Below, one piece after another: positions 37,096 through 46,886 of a stretch of 64,000 bases of DNA (position 1 is its first letter; each line of letters opens with the position of its first letter). The notes under the pieces were generated by a model. The model saw only the letters and a list, made by a program, of their open reading frames with translations. It searched no databases and had not been told where the DNA came from. This stretch comes from Mycobacterium sp. 236(2023) (GTDB lineage: Bacteria > Actinomycetota > Actinomycetes > Mycobacteriales > Mycobacteriaceae), in NCBI RefSeq assembly GCF_029623955.1, contig NZ_JARSBP010000002.1, positions 1,302,001 to 1,366,000 of the forward strand, read 5' to 3'. Position numbers and translations under genes: made by a program.

Positions 37096-37130
37096 GCCCT
37101 ACCGGTGCTCTCTCCTCTTCGCGCGAGCGC

Positions 37131-38357
37131 TCATCGGTCGGGCAGTGGGCGCTCCTCGATCGGCCTTCTCGGCTGCGGCCTGCGCACGGCGCGCTTGGCG
37201 GCCAGATACACCTGTGCTGTTTCGGAAGCTACTGTCTGCCAGGCGAAGTCGGACGTGAGCCGCTCCCGCGCGGCGATCGCTCGTTGCTGGGCTCCGGCTG
37301 GGTCGTCGAGAACCGCGCGGACCGAATTGGCGAGAGCTCCGATGTTGCTCGGCGGGTACGACATACCCGTTTCACCGTCGATGACGGCCTCGCCGAGTCC
37401 ACCCGCCGTCGACGTGACCAACGGGATACCGGCGGCGGCCGCCTCGAGGGCGACGATCCCGAAGGGCTCGTAGTGCGACGGCAGCACCGCCACGTCTGCG
37501 CGGTGCAGGAGTGTCAGGAGTTGCGAATGATCAACGCGACCAACGAATTTCGTTGCCTTGAACACCTTGTACTTGCGCGCCTGCTCGGTCAAGAAGTCCA
37601 GCTGCGTCCCGTCACCCGCGATGGTCAGCATCGTGCCGGGGTGCGCGCGTCTGATCCTGGGCAGCGCTGCGATGGCGTCATGCACGCCCTTCTCGTATTC
37701 GAGGCGGCCGAAATACAGCAGCTCCGGCGGCCCGGCGTGCGGCCGGCGCGGCGCGAAAGGCCAACCATCGGTATCGATCCCGTTGGGGATGACCGTGATC
37801 TCCGCCAATTCGGGACCGAACAGCGTGGTGATCTCGTCGCGCATGGACGCCGAACAGGCGATCAGCGAATCCGAGTCACGCGCCAACCACGACTCGAGCG
37901 CGTGCACCTGACGGCTCACCGCACCCGATACCCAGCCGGAGTGTCGGCCGGCCTCGGTCGCATGGATCGTCGAAACCAGAGGCACGTCGAAGAATTGGGC
38001 CAGAGCCACCGCGGGCTGGGCGACCAGCCAGTCGTGGGCGTGCACGATGTCGGGGCGCCAGTCGGCAAGCATCAGGCCGGCGCGGACCATCGCGTGGCCC
38101 ATCGCCGATGTCCACGCCATCATGTCGGTGCCGAAGGTGAACTCGTGCGGGTCTTCGGCCGCCGCGATGACCCGCACGCCCTCGTGGACCTCGTCGGTGG
38201 TCGGGTGCGTCTGCGGATCCGTGGCCGTCGGACGGCGACTCAGCACGACGACGTCATGGCCCGCCGTCACGAGTTCGGTTGCCAGGTGGTGGACGTGGCG
38301 GCCGAGGCCGCCGATCACCACCGGCGGGTACTCCCACGACACCAGAAGGATTTTCAT
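37131..38357 (-). CDS. GT4 glycosyltransferase of methylglucose lipopolysaccharide/glycogen synthesis (Rv3032-like)
   Basis: A 408-aa GT-B enzyme. N-terminal MKILLVSWEYPPVVIGGLGR is typical of the glycogen-synthase-like GT4 group; the nucleotide-sugar site has FGRLEYEKGVHDAI and the EX7E motif in SHYEPFGIVALEAAAAG. The M. tuberculosis homologue Rv3032 is the proposed alpha-1,4-glucosyltransferase that elongates 6-O-methylglucose lipopolysaccharides. ATG 38357 is chosen over an upstream frame that gives only Arg-rich sequence. It lies two bases after the GH57 stop, so is cotranscribed with the GH57 and methyltransferase genes. Confidence 0.92.
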   Translation of the reverse strand: MKILLVSWEYPPVVIGGLGRHVHHLATELVTAGHDVVVLSRRPTATDPQTHPTTDEVHEGVRVIAAAEDPHEFTFGTDMMAWTSAMGHAMVRAGLMLADWRPDIVHAHDWLVAQPAVALAQFFDVPLVSTIHATEAGRHSGWVSGAVSRQVHALESWLARDSDSLIACSASMRDEITTLFGPELAEITVIPNGIDTDGWPFAPRRPHAGPPELLYFGRLEYEKGVHDAIAALPRIRRAHPGTMLTIAGDGTQLDFLTEQARKYKVFKATKFVGRVDHSQLLTLLHRADVAVLPSHYEPFGIVALEAAAAGIPLVTSTAGGLGEAVIDGETGMSYPPSNIGALANSVRAVLDDPAGAQQRAIAARERLTSDFAWQTVASETAQVYLAAKRAVRRPQPRRPIEERPLPDR

Positions 38358-38359
38358 TC

Positions 38360-39931
38360 TCACGGCCTCGGCAACCTCCGCGCGTCGAGCGCGCCGAACA
38401 GTCCGTCGGCGCGGTTCCACCCCTCGGCGAGTCGGAGCGCATGGTCGTGACGACCGGACGCCACCGCCGCAGAGATCTCACGAGTGGCGTGGGCGTGCAG
38501 GTGGGCGCGGTAGCGCGCGTAATCGGCCGCGGAATCCTTGCTGACCATGAACGGCCAGTCGCTCGACACGGTCAACAGGGTCTCGCGCAAGATCTGATCG
38601 GCGACGAAATTCCTCGGGATGGGGGAGCCCAGCGCAGCGCCGTGAGCGAGCGCCTTATCGACGGTGCTCAGCGCCGTGTCGACGACCTCGCTGTTGAGCC
38701 GGACGAGATCGGCGACCTTGTCGCCCGACCACACCTGCCAGTCCTTGCCCGAACCCCATGAGCTGGGCGGCAATTCGACCGGTGTTCCGACATATCCGTC
38801 GGTGATCGCATCGGACAGGGTGCCGACGCGCACACCGGCGGCGGGCAGAGCCCGCAGCACGCGTTCGAGCCACACGGGCCCCTCGTACCACCAGTGGCCG
38901 AACAGTTCGGTGTCGAACGCGGCGACGACGTGGGCCGGTCTGCCGATGCGGGCGCTCTCGTTGACGAGGCGCTGGCGCACCGTCTCGACGAAGTCGGCCA
39001 CATGGATGTCGACGGCGGCATCGGCGCGCTCAGGGTCGTAGGGCGCCTTGTCTTCTGAGGCGACGTTGCGCCCGGTCACCCTGGCCGGTTTGAGCCCGGT
39101 GGCGTGGTCGTAGGTGTGGAAGTCGCGGTAGGCGGCGTGGCCGGGATACCCCGACCGCGGTGACCAGACGCGGTAGCTGACCTGGAGGTCGCGGCCGAAG
39201 GCGACGACGCCGGAGTCGGCGACAGGCCGCCCGAGTGCGGTGTCGCCACGCAACGACGGTCCGTCCACCATGAAGTGGCTCACCCCGGCGGTGGCGTAGC
39301 CGGTTTCCATGCCGGGCGCGTAGGCGCACTCGGGCGCCCAGATACCCGTGGGCGTGTGCGCGAATCGGGCGTTCGCGTCGCCGAGGCCCTCGCGCAGCGC
39401 GAACTCACGCAGCCTCGGATTCAGCAGAGGCTGGAACGGATGGGCGAGCGGCCCGCCGAGCAGTTCGACGACCTGCCCGTCGAGCAGTTCCCGCACCAGC
39501 GGGCTGGCGCCGTGCCGCCACAGGGTGTCGAATTCGGTGAGCTCACGCTGCGCCTCGGCGTACTCGCGGGAACCGAACTGCCGCAACGCATTCGGCTCCG
39601 ATGCGGCCGAGGTTCCCGATGCGACGCGCGTCGACGCGGCTTCGAGGGCGCGCAGCTGCCAGTTTGCGAGCCAGTGGTTCATGCCCTGCAGGCAGTACGG
39701 ATCGTCGAGCTGTGCAGCGACCACCGGCGTGATGCCGAGCGTGACCAGGTGTCTGCGGTCCTCGGCGGCCAGGGTTCGCAGCACCCGGATCAGCGGCAGG
39801 TATGCCGCGGACCAGGACTGGTAGAGCCATTCCTCACCGACCGGCCACCGGCCGTGGTGCGCGAGCCACGGCAGGTGCGTGTGCAGGACCAGGGTGAAGA
39901 GCCCGGGAACGGGCTCGGTGCTGTTGCTCAC
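38360..39931 (-). CDS. GH57-family alpha-glucan-active enzyme (Rv3031-like)
   Basis: A 523-aa GH57 protein. Region 1 is LHTHLPWLAHHGRWPVGE, region 3 contains GIWAPECAYAPG with the likely nucleophile Glu, and region 4 reads AFDTELFGHWWYEGP with the acid Asp. GH57 enzymes include branching enzymes and amylases; Rv3031 is the proposed branching or trimming enzyme of methylglucose lipopolysaccharide. The GTG at 39931 overlaps the methyltransferase stop (GTGA), and the GT4 gene follows by two bases. Confidence 0.92.
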   Translation of the reverse strand: MSNSTEPVPGLFTLVLHTHLPWLAHHGRWPVGEEWLYQSWSAAYLPLIRVLRTLAAEDRRHLVTLGITPVVAAQLDDPYCLQGMNHWLANWQLRALEAASTRVASGTSAASEPNALRQFGSREYAEAQRELTEFDTLWRHGASPLVRELLDGQVVELLGGPLAHPFQPLLNPRLREFALREGLGDANARFAHTPTGIWAPECAYAPGMETGYATAGVSHFMVDGPSLRGDTALGRPVADSGVVAFGRDLQVSYRVWSPRSGYPGHAAYRDFHTYDHATGLKPARVTGRNVASEDKAPYDPERADAAVDIHVADFVETVRQRLVNESARIGRPAHVVAAFDTELFGHWWYEGPVWLERVLRALPAAGVRVGTLSDAITDGYVGTPVELPPSSWGSGKDWQVWSGDKVADLVRLNSEVVDTALSTVDKALAHGAALGSPIPRNFVADQILRETLLTVSSDWPFMVSKDSAADYARYRAHLHAHATREISAAVASGRHDHALRLAEGWNRADGLFGALDARRLPRP

Positions 39932-40716
39932 GCCGGGACGACCGCGATGGCGACCAGATCCAGGCTGTCGTCGATGTTGCGCTCCGATGCAGGCGTGAGG
40001 TCGAAGTCGTCGATGGTGACGGACTCGACATCGGCGAGCAGCTCTGCCGGCCACGGGGCGTCGGCCAGCGCGCGGGCGATCTGTGCGTCGATGATCGAGC
40101 CGCCGTGGCGGGCATCCATCTCCGTGAGCGCGGTGCCGTGAAAGACCCCGAGCATCGCCTCCAGCTCGAAGCCGGCGGACTCGAGCAGCTCGGTCATCTC
40201 CGCGGCGTTGAGCTCGCGCGTGTGGAACGGGTTGACGGGGGTGTCGCGCCCGGGGGAGAAGGTGATGCGGTTGGGCGTCGACATCAGCAGGATCCCGCCG
40301 GGACGCAGGACGCGCGCGCATTCGGCGACGAACTGGCCCTGATCCCACAGGTGCTCGATCACCTGGAAGTTGACGACGACATCGACGGAGGAGTCCGGTA
40401 GCGGCAGATTCGCCAGATTTCCCTGCCGCATGTCGACACGGGGGTACCTCGCGCGGACGTGCGCCACCGCTGATTCGTCGTAATCCAGGCCGATCACGCT
40501 GGAGGCGACGTCAGCGATCAGGTCGGCGCCGTAACCCTCACCGGAGCCGGCTTCCAGCACGTCGCGGCCGCGGCAGCGCTCCAGCAGCCGGCGGTAGACC
40601 ACCTCGTGGCGGCGAAACCAGTAGTTCTCCTCGGCGAGGCCGGGGACGGTCCGCTCACCGGTCAACGCCATGGGCGTGTAGTCGCCATGCGTGCCGTTGC
40701 TCACAGTTGCGCTCAT
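39928..40716 (-). CDS. SAM-dependent sugar methyltransferase (Rv3030-like)
   Basis: A 262-aa class I methyltransferase with motif I VLEAGSGEGYGADLI near residue 73, LPLPDSSVDVVVNFQVIEHL, and RVLRPGGILLMSTPN. The preamble LTGERTVPGLAEENYWFRRH is conserved in this group. The homologue Rv3030 is the proposed 6-O-methyltransferase of methylglucose lipopolysaccharides. ATG 40716 is preferred; upstream frame extension to 40785 is not conserved-looking. First gene of a tight three-gene unit (methyltransferase, GH57, GT4), transcribed away from etfBA. Confidence 0.9.
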   Translation of the reverse strand: MSATVSNGTHGDYTPMALTGERTVPGLAEENYWFRRHEVVYRRLLERCRGRDVLEAGSGEGYGADLIADVASSVIGLDYDESAVAHVRARYPRVDMRQGNLANLPLPDSSVDVVVNFQVIEHLWDQGQFVAECARVLRPGGILLMSTPNRITFSPGRDTPVNPFHTRELNAAEMTELLESAGFELEAMLGVFHGTALTEMDARHGGSIIDAQIARALADAPWPAELLADVESVTIDDFDLTPASERNIDDSLDLVAIAVVPA

Positions 40717-40823
40717 TGGAAGGCAGGCTAACCCGTAACCGACAGATGGCGAACTCTTCGCGAGCCCGGGCGATACAGATCGCAAACTTCGACCAGCTAT
40801 GGTGTTTCTGCGAACCCCCTGAA

Positions 40824-40839
40824 GTTACCCGCGGGTAAC
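40824..40839. promoter_or_regulatory. perfect 16-bp palindrome overlapping the etfB promoter, candidate repressor operator
   Basis: GTTACCCGCGGGTAAC is perfectly self-complementary. A -10-like TAACAT (40836-40841, TAnnnT type) overlaps its right end, 71 bases before the etfB start, so a bound repressor would block polymerase. It lies between the divergent Rv3030-like gene and etfB. TetR-type regulators of lipid degradation use palindromes of this form; which protein binds is not known. Confidence 0.6.
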
Positions 40840-40911
40840 ATGGGGGTGATTGCTTCGAACGTGGTAATGCAGGCCGGTTGGCGGCCTCATCGAGGAGGAC
40901 GAACCAGAGTC

Positions 40912-41703
40912 ATGACGAACATCGTGGTCCTGATCAAACAGGTCCCTGACACGTGGTCCGAGCGCAAGCTGTCCGAGGGTGATTGGACCCTCGACCGGGA
41001 AGCAGCGGACGCCGTGCTGGACGAGATCAACGAGCGCGCCGTCGAGGAGGCGCTGCTGATCAAGGAGAAAGAAGGCGGAGACAGCACCGTAACGGTTCTG
41101 ACCGCAGGTCCTGAGCGCGCCACCGAGGCCATCCGCAAGGCGCTGTCCATGGGAGCCGACAAGGCGGTTCACCTGGTCGACGAGGGCCTGCACGGATCCG
41201 ACATGGTGCAGACCGGATGGGCATTGGCCCGTGCGCTGGGCACCATCGAGGGCACCGAGCTGGTCATCGCCGGCAACGAAGCCACCGACGGCACCGGCGG
41301 CGCCGTCCCGGCGATCATCGCTGAATACCTGGGTCTGCCGCAGCTGACCCACGTGCGCAAGCTGACCGTCGAGGGCGGCAACGTCACCGCCGAGCGCGAG
41401 ACCGACGACGGCGTTTTCACGCTCGAAGCGAGTCTGCCCGCCGTGGTCAGCGTCAACGAGAAGATCAACGAGCCCCGCTTCCCGTCCTTCAAGGGCATCA
41501 TGGCCGCCAAGAAGAAGGAAGTGACAAAGCTCACGCTGGCCGAGATCGGTGTCGAGGCCGACGAGGTCGGCGTCGCCAACGCCGGCTCGAAGGTGCTGTC
41601 ATCGACGCCGAAGCCGCCGAAGACCGCGGGCGAAAAGGTCACCGACGAGGGCGAGGGCGGCAAGAAGATCGCCGAGTACCTGGTCGGTCAAAAGATCATC
41701 TAA
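40912..41703 (+). CDS. etfB: electron transfer flavoprotein beta subunit
   Basis: A 263-aa subunit of the FAD/AMP electron carrier that takes electrons from acyl-CoA dehydrogenases. NIVVLIKQVPDTWSERKL opens the protein; the region SMGADKAVHLVD and NEATDGTGGAVPAIIAEYLG are family typical, as is the C-terminal KLTLAEIGVEADEVG. ATG 40912 follows GAGGAGG (40892-40898) at some distance. It is followed by etfA after 41 bases; together they make the Etf dimer (fixA/fixB of M. tuberculosis). Confidence 0.95.
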   Translation: MTNIVVLIKQVPDTWSERKLSEGDWTLDREAADAVLDEINERAVEEALLIKEKEGGDSTVTVLTAGPERATEAIRKALSMGADKAVHLVDEGLHGSDMVQTGWALARALGTIEGTELVIAGNEATDGTGGAVPAIIAEYLGLPQLTHVRKLTVEGGNVTAERETDDGVFTLEASLPAVVSVNEKINEPRFPSFKGIMAAKKKEVTKLTLAEIGVEADEVGVANAGSKVLSSTPKPPKTAGEKVTDEGEGGKKIAEYLVGQKII

Positions 41704-41744
41704 GACATCCAGAATCCGAACAGACATAGAGGTAAACGAAACCC

Positions 41745-42701
41745 ATGGCTGAAGTACTTGTGCTCGTCGAGCACGCCGAAGGCGCGTTGAAGAAAGTCAC
41801 CGCCGAACTGATCACCGCCGCCCGCGCACTGGGCGAGCCCGCGGCCGTCGTCGTCGGCGAGCCCGGCACCGCCGAGGGCCTCGTCGACGGACTGAAGTCC
41901 GCCGGCGCTGCCAAGGTCTACGTCGCCGAGTCCGACGACGCAGAGAACTACCTGATCACCCCGTACGTGGATGTGCTGGCTTCGCTGGCCGAGTCCGCGA
42001 CGCCGGCGGCCGTCGTGCTTGCCGCCAGCGCCGACGGCAAGGAGATCGCGGGACGCCTGGCCGCCCGCATCGGCTCCGGCATCCTCAGCGACGTCGTCGA
42101 GGTGAAGGAAGGCGGCAAGGGCATCCACTCGATCTTCGGTGGCGCCTACACCGTCGAAGCCGAGGCCGTCGGTGACACCCCGGTCATCACCGTCCGTCCC
42201 GGATCGATCGAAGCCGAGCCGGCCGACGGAGCCGGTGAGGTCGTCAACGTCGAGGTGCCCGCCGCGGCGGAGAACGCCACCAAGATCACCTCGCGTGAGC
42301 CGGCCGTCGCCGGCGACCGTCCCGAGCTCACCGAGGCGACCGTCGTCGTCTCCGGTGGCCGCGGTGTCGGCAGCGAGGAGAACTTCAAGGTCGTCGAGGA
42401 CCTCGCCGACTCGCTCGGCGGTGCCGTCGGTGCCTCGCGCGCCGCGGTCGACTCCGGCTACTACCCGGGCCAGTTCCAGGTGGGCCAGACCGGCAAGACC
42501 GTGTCCCCGCAGCTCTACATCGCGCTGGGCATCTCCGGAGCCATCCAGCACCGGGCCGGCATGCAGACGTCCAAGACGATCATCGCGGTCAACAAGGACG
42601 AAGAAGCCCCGATCTTCGAGATCGCGGATCTGGGCATCGTGGGCGACCTGTTCAAGGTCACCCCGCAGCTGACCGAGGCGGTCAAGTCCCGCAAGGGCTG
42701 A
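41745..42701 (+). CDS. etfA: electron transfer flavoprotein alpha subunit
   Basis: A 318-aa FAD-binding partner of EtfB. The N-terminal domain begins [18 protein letters not shown]; the C-terminal FAD domain has [57 protein letters not shown] and the closing [24 protein letters not shown] precedes the ATG. It completes the two-gene etf operon, which ends in a strong hairpin at 42721. Confidence 0.96.
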   Translation: MAEVLVLVEHAEGALKKVTAELITAARALGEPAAVVVGEPGTAEGLVDGLKSAGAAKVYVAESDDAENYLITPYVDVLASLAESATPAAVVLAASADGKEIAGRLAARIGSGILSDVVEVKEGGKGIHSIFGGAYTVEAEAVGDTPVITVRPGSIEAEPADGAGEVVNVEVPAAAENATKITSREPAVAGDRPELTEATVVVSGGRGVGSEENFKVVEDLADSLGGAVGASRAAVDSGYYPGQFQVGQTGKTVSPQLYIALGISGAIQHRAGMQTSKTIIAVNKDEEAPIFEIADLGIVGDLFKVTPQLTEAVKSRKG

Positions 42702-42720
42702 TACCGCAGCCAAGCACCAA

Positions 42721-42759
42721 CAACAGGCCCCCATCTCACACCGAGATGGGGGCCTGTTG
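42721..42759 (+). terminator. perfect 17-bp-stem terminator after etfA
   Basis: Arms 42721-42737 (beginning CAACAGGCCC) and 42743-42759 (ending GGCCTGTTG) are perfectly complementary around a 5-base loop, starting 20 bases after the etfA stop. No T-run follows, the form often seen for intrinsic terminators in mycobacteria. It separates etfBA from the GNAT gene. Confidence 0.85.
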
Positions 42760-42852
42760 CTTCATCTCGGCCAACCGAACCGTCACCTAGCGCTCACGAA
42801 CACGTCACGCAGCGATTGCCATCGCGCCCAACGCCTGCGCGACCGTGCAGCT

Positions 42853-43704
42853 ATGAGCACTGCCTCTGTACTCATCCCCAGCGACACCTCTATCCCCGCC
42901 GGCTCCGCACCGAGATATTCGATGCTGCTGTGCACCGACGCCGATTCCATCGAAGCCGCTCAACGCCTACGACACGATGTGTTCACCTCGGAGCCCGGCT
43001 TCGCGCTGAAAGACACCAGCCGATCCGGCGACGGCGGGGCCGGGCTGGACGCTGACCGCTTCGACGAGTTCTGCGACCACCTCCTGGTACGGGACGACGA
43101 CACCGGCGAACTCGTCGGCTGCTACCGCATGCTCCCGCCGCCGGGCGCGACCGCTGCCGGCGGGCTCTACACCGCCACCGAATTCGAGGTCGCCGCGCTG
43201 GACACGCTGCGGCCGTCGCTGGTCGAGATGGGACGCGCCGTCGTGCGTCACGATCACCGCAACGGTGCCGTCGTGCTGATGATGTGGGCCGGCATCCTCG
43301 CCTACCTGGACCGCAGCGGCTACGACTACGTGACCGGTTGCGTGTCTGTCCCGGTCGAAGACCCGCAACAGCAGGACCCGCCGGGCAGCCAGCTGCGCGG
43401 AGTCCGCGATTTCGTCATGCGGCGCAACGCCGCCCCGGCCGAATACACCGTCTACCCGTACCGCCCGGTCGTCGTCGAGGGGCGCGCCCTCGACGACATC
43501 GAACCGCCCGCGCGGGTGTCGGTGCCGCCCCTGATGCGCGGTTACCTGCGGCTGGGCGCGCAGATCTGCGGCGAGCCGGCCCACGACCCGGATTTCGGCG
43601 TGGGCGATTTCCCGGCCCTGCTCGACAAACGCCGCGCTGACGTCCGCTACCTGAAACGGCTGCGGTCGGTAGGCGCCGCGGCCGCGGTCGGAGTGCAGTC
43701 ATGA
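42853..43704 (+). CDS. GNAT-fold acyltransferase, OlsB-like (Rv3027c-like)
   Basis: A 283-aa protein of the OlsB/hemolysin-type acyltransferase family. LRHDVFTSEPGF, FDEFCDHLLVRDDDTGELVG, YRMLPPPGA, LVEMGRAVVRHDHRNG and GYDYVTGCVSVP are the course of ornithine-acyl-ACP N-acyltransferases. ATG 42853 is chosen; the upstream frame comes from the terminator region. It overlaps a PlsC gene (ATGA). OlsB and OlsA in tandem build ornithine lipids in other bacteria; whether this pair does so is inference. Confidence 0.85.
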   Translation: MSTASVLIPSDTSIPAGSAPRYSMLLCTDADSIEAAQRLRHDVFTSEPGFALKDTSRSGDGGAGLDADRFDEFCDHLLVRDDDTGELVGCYRMLPPPGATAAGGLYTATEFEVAALDTLRPSLVEMGRAVVRHDHRNGAVVLMMWAGILAYLDRSGYDYVTGCVSVPVEDPQQQDPPGSQLRGVRDFVMRRNAAPAEYTVYPYRPVVVEGRALDDIEPPARVSVPPLMRGYLRLGAQICGEPAHDPDFGVGDFPALLDKRRADVRYLKRLRSVGAAAAVGVQS

Positions 43705-44558
43705 CCGTCGGCACCGAACATGCCTGGCTGCAGCCCGCCACCTGCGGCATAGGGTGCGTCCACGCCGGAGCCGACGGTCCCGGCCACCGGTGGGTGGTCG
43801 CGCTGCGCACGTCGGTGCGCGTCGCCGCGGCGGTGACGCTCTTCTCCTGTGTGTGGCTGCTGGCCCTGCCGCTGCCGGGCCGTTCGCATCTGCAGCGCGG
43901 ATACTGCCGCATGATGCTGCGCTGCCTCGGGGTGAGGATGGCGGTGTCGGGTGGGCCGATCCGCAATCTGCGCGGCGTCCTCGTCGTCAGCGGCCACGTG
44001 TCGTGGCTGGACGTCTTCGCCATCGGCACAGTGCTGCCCGGTTCGTTCGTGGCCCGTGCCGACCTCACCAGCTGGCCTGCCCTCGGACCGATCGTGCGGA
44101 TCATGAAGGTGATCCCGATCGACCGCGCCCGCCTGCGCCGTCTGCCCGCCGTGGTCGCAGCCGTGGCCGATCGGCTGCGTGCCGGACACACGGTCGTCGC
44201 GTTCCCCGAGGGGACGACCTGGTGCGGCCTCGGACACGGGCGATTCCGTCCCGCGATGTTCCAGGCCGCGATCGACGCAGGAAGGCCAGTACAGCCGCTG
44301 CGGCTGACCTATCGTCACAAGGACGGGCGACCGTCCACCGTGCCCGCGTTCGTCGGTGACGACACGCTGCTGACCTCCATCAAGCGGGTCATCACGGCGC
44401 GCAGGACGGTGTGCCACATCCACGTCGAATCACTGCAACTGCCCGGCGAGGACCGCCGCGACCTGATGGCGCGGTGCGAGGACGCCGTCCGCGGAGCCGG
44501 CCGGTCGACGCAGGTGACGACTTCCGACCGCGGTGAGGGTCACGCACTGGTCGCCTGA
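43701..44558 (+). CDS. PlsC-type 1-acyl-glycerol-phosphate acyltransferase (Rv3026c-like)
   Basis: A 285-aa membrane-associated acyltransferase. A hydrophobic helix near residue 40 precedes HX4D ([10 protein letters not shown]), then the acceptor motif region [12 protein letters not shown] and FPEGTTW (motif III). It acylates a lysophospholipid or the lyso-lipid made by the OlsB-like partner encoded immediately upstream. The overlap ATGA couples the two. The N-terminal about 35 residues are variable. Confidence 0.88.
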   Translation: MTVGTEHAWLQPATCGIGCVHAGADGPGHRWVVALRTSVRVAAAVTLFSCVWLLALPLPGRSHLQRGYCRMMLRCLGVRMAVSGGPIRNLRGVLVVSGHVSWLDVFAIGTVLPGSFVARADLTSWPALGPIVRIMKVIPIDRARLRRLPAVVAAVADRLRAGHTVVAFPEGTTWCGLGHGRFRPAMFQAAIDAGRPVQPLRLTYRHKDGRPSTVPAFVGDDTLLTSIKRVITARRTVCHIHVESLQLPGEDRRDLMARCEDAVRGAGRSTQVTTSDRGEGHALVA

Positions 44559-44604
44559 GCGCGGTAGGAGAAGTCGGCGACGCGACGGCTATCCTGGAAC
44601 GGCT

Positions 44605-45810
44605 ATGTCTGCGTCCGCGCCCGCTCCCAGGCCGGTCTACCTCGACCACGCCGCCACCACCCCGATGCGTCCCGCCGCCATCGAGGCGATGGCCGCTGCG
44701 CTGGCGACGGTCGGAAACGCCTCGTCGCTGCACGGCTCCGGCCGGCTCGCGAGGCGCCGTCTCGAGGAGTCGCGGGAGACCCTGGCCCATCTGCTGGGCG
44801 CGCGCCCGTCCGAGGTGATCTTCACCGCCGGCGGAACGGAAAGCGACAACCTCGCCATCAAGGGCATCTTCTGGGCCCGCCGCGACGGGGCGCCGCAGCG
44901 CCGCCGCATCGTGACGACCCCCGTCGAGCATCACGCCGTCCTCGACGCGGTGGCCTGGCTGGTCGAGCACGAGGACGCGGAGGTGACCTGGCTGCCTGTC
45001 GACGAGCACGGCGCCGTCGGCCCCGCCGATCTGCGCGCCGCATTGAGTGAACCCGACGACGTGGCACTTGTCTCGGTGATGTGGGCCAACAACGAAGTCG
45101 GGACGGTCATGCCGATCGCCGAACTCGCCTCCATCGCAGCAGAATTCGACATCCCGATGCACAGCGACGCGATCCAGGCGATCGGCCAGTTGCCCGTCGA
45201 CTTCGCCGCCAGCGGACTGTCGGCGATGAGTATCGCCGCCCACAAGTTCGGCGGTCCTACCGGTGTCGGGGCGCTCCTGCTGCGCCGCGACGCGGCGTGC
45301 GTCCCGCAGTTGCACGGCGGCGGCCAGGAGCGCGACGTACGTTCGGGCACACAGGATGTCGCCGGCGTGGTCGGTATGGCGGCCGCCGCGCGGATCGCCG
45401 TCGACTCGATGGAGACGGGCAGCGTCCGGGTGGCCGAGTTGCGCGACCGCCTCATCGACGGTGTGCTCGACGCGATCGACGACGTCGACGTCAACGGTGC
45501 GTCCGGCGCGGGTCGGCTGCCAGGCAACGCCCACTTCACCTTCCGCGGCTGCGAAGGCGACTCGCTGCTGATGCTGCTGGATGCCAAGGGAATCGAATGC
45601 TCGACGGGGTCGGCCTGCACGGCAGGTGTGGCGCAGCCCTCCCACGTGCTGACCGCGATGGGTGCCGATCCGGCCAGCGCCCGGGGGTCGCTGCGGATGT
45701 CGCTGGGCCACACCAGTACCGACGCCGACGTCGAGGCAGTGCTCGAAGTCCTGCCCGCCGCGGTGGAGCGGGCCCGGCAGGCGGCGCTCGCCAGTTCGGG
45801 ACGGCACTAG
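44605..45810 (+). CDS. iscS: cysteine desulfurase (IscS/NifS type)
   Basis: A 401-aa PLP enzyme that mobilises sulfur from cysteine. [12 protein letters not shown] starts the fold, EHHAVL contains the catalytic His region, [12 protein letters not shown] carries the PLP Lys, and STGSACTAG holds the persulfide Cys. ATG 44605 is used because the upstream frame overlaps PlsC without family sequence. Two bases separate it from mnmA, which uses the sulfur for tRNA 2-thiouridine. Equivalent of Rv3025c. Confidence 0.94.
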   Translation: MSASAPAPRPVYLDHAATTPMRPAAIEAMAAALATVGNASSLHGSGRLARRRLEESRETLAHLLGARPSEVIFTAGGTESDNLAIKGIFWARRDGAPQRRRIVTTPVEHHAVLDAVAWLVEHEDAEVTWLPVDEHGAVGPADLRAALSEPDDVALVSVMWANNEVGTVMPIAELASIAAEFDIPMHSDAIQAIGQLPVDFAASGLSAMSIAAHKFGGPTGVGALLLRRDAACVPQLHGGGQERDVRSGTQDVAGVVGMAAAARIAVDSMETGSVRVAELRDRLIDGVLDAIDDVDVNGASGAGRLPGNAHFTFRGCEGDSLLMLLDAKGIECSTGSACTAGVAQPSHVLTAMGADPASARGSLRMSLGHTSTDADVEAVLEVLPAAVERARQAALASSGRH

Positions 45811-45812
45811 CC

Positions 45813-46886
45813 ATGCGGGTACTGGTCGCGATGAGCGGTGGCGTCGACTCCTCGGTGGCCGCAGCCAGAATGGTCGCCGCCGGACACGACGTGGTCGGCG
45901 TGCACCTGGCACTGTCGTCGGCGCCGGGAACGTTGCGCACCGGATCCCGCGGCTGTTGCTCGAAGGAGGACGCCGGCGACGCGCGGCGAGTGGCCGACGT
46001 GCTCGAGATCCCGTTCTACGTGTGGGATTTCGCCGACCGCTTCAAAGAGGACGTGATCGACGATTTCGTCGAATCCTACGCGCGCGGCGAGACCCCCAAC
46101 CCGTGTGTGCGCTGCAACGAGCGAATCAAGTTCTCCGCGTTGGCTGCCCGCGCGCTCGCGCTCGGCTTCGATGCCCTCGCCACCGGTCACTACGCTCGGC
46201 TGTCCGACGGCCGCCTGCGCCGTGCGGTCGACCATGACAAAGATCAGTCCTATGTGCTGGCCGTGCTGTCGGCCGAACAACTGCGCCACGCCGTCTTTCC
46301 GATCGGGGACACCCCGAAGTCGCAGATTCGCGAAGAAGCTGCACGCCTCGGGTTGTCCGTCGCCGACAAGGCCGACAGCCACGACATCTGCTTCATCCCG
46401 TCGGGGGACACCAAGGCCTTCCTCGGGGCCCGCATCGGTGTGCGCCGCGGTAGCGTCGTCGACTCCGCCGGTGCGGTTCTCGCCGAGCACGACGGCATAC
46501 ACGGCTTCACGATCGGCCAGCGCAAAGGCCTCGGCATTCCGGGCCCCGGCCCTGACGGTCGTCCGCGGTACGTGACCGGGATCGACGCACAGACGGGCAC
46601 CGTGCACGTCGGCGATGTCGCCGACCTCGAGGTCTCGGGCCTTGTCGGGGACGCTCCGGTGTTCACCTCCGGTGAGGCGCCCGAGGGGCCGGTGGAATGC
46701 GTCGTGCAGGTGCGCGCGCACGGAGGCATCGCCGACGCCGTCGCCGAACTCCACGGCGAGACCCTCGACGTCACGTTGCGCACACCACTGCGCGGCGTCG
46801 CACCCGGCCAGACGCTGGTGCTGTACCGGCCCGACCCCGACGGCGACGAGGTGCTGGCGAGCGCGACCATCCGCTCCGCGCGCTAA
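45813..46886 (+). CDS. mnmA: tRNA-specific 2-thiouridylase MnmA
   Basis: A 357-aa enzyme that thiolates U34 of tRNA Lys, Glu and Gln. The PP-loop is [12 protein letters not shown] near residue 6; catalytic cysteines are in NPCVRCN and [26 protein letters not shown] is also characteristic. It follows iscS directly, supplying the expected sulfur donor. Its TAA overlaps the stop of the convergent lipoprotein gene (CTAA). Confidence 0.95.
   Translation: MRVLVAMSGGVDSSVAAARMVAAGHDVVGVHLALSSAPGTLRTGSRGCCSKEDAGDARRVADVLEIPFYVWDFADRFKEDVIDDFVESYARGETPNPCVRCNERIKFSALAARALALGFDALATGHYARLSDGRLRRAVDHDKDQSYVLAVLSAEQLRHAVFPIGDTPKSQIREEAARLGLSVADKADSHDICFIPSGDTKAFLGARIGVRRGSVVDSAGAVLAEHDGIHGFTIGQRKGLGIPGPGPDGRPRYVTGIDAQTGTVHVGDVADLEVSGLVGDAPVFTSGEAPEGPVECVVQVRAHGGIADAVAELHGETLDVTLRTPLRGVAPGQTLVLYRPDPDGDEVLASATIRSAR

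Noticed and set aside
41700..42734. 344-codon minus-strand frame opposite etfA
   Set aside because: Composition is Asp/Gly/Arg-rich without motifs, while the plus strand encodes a textbook EtfA.
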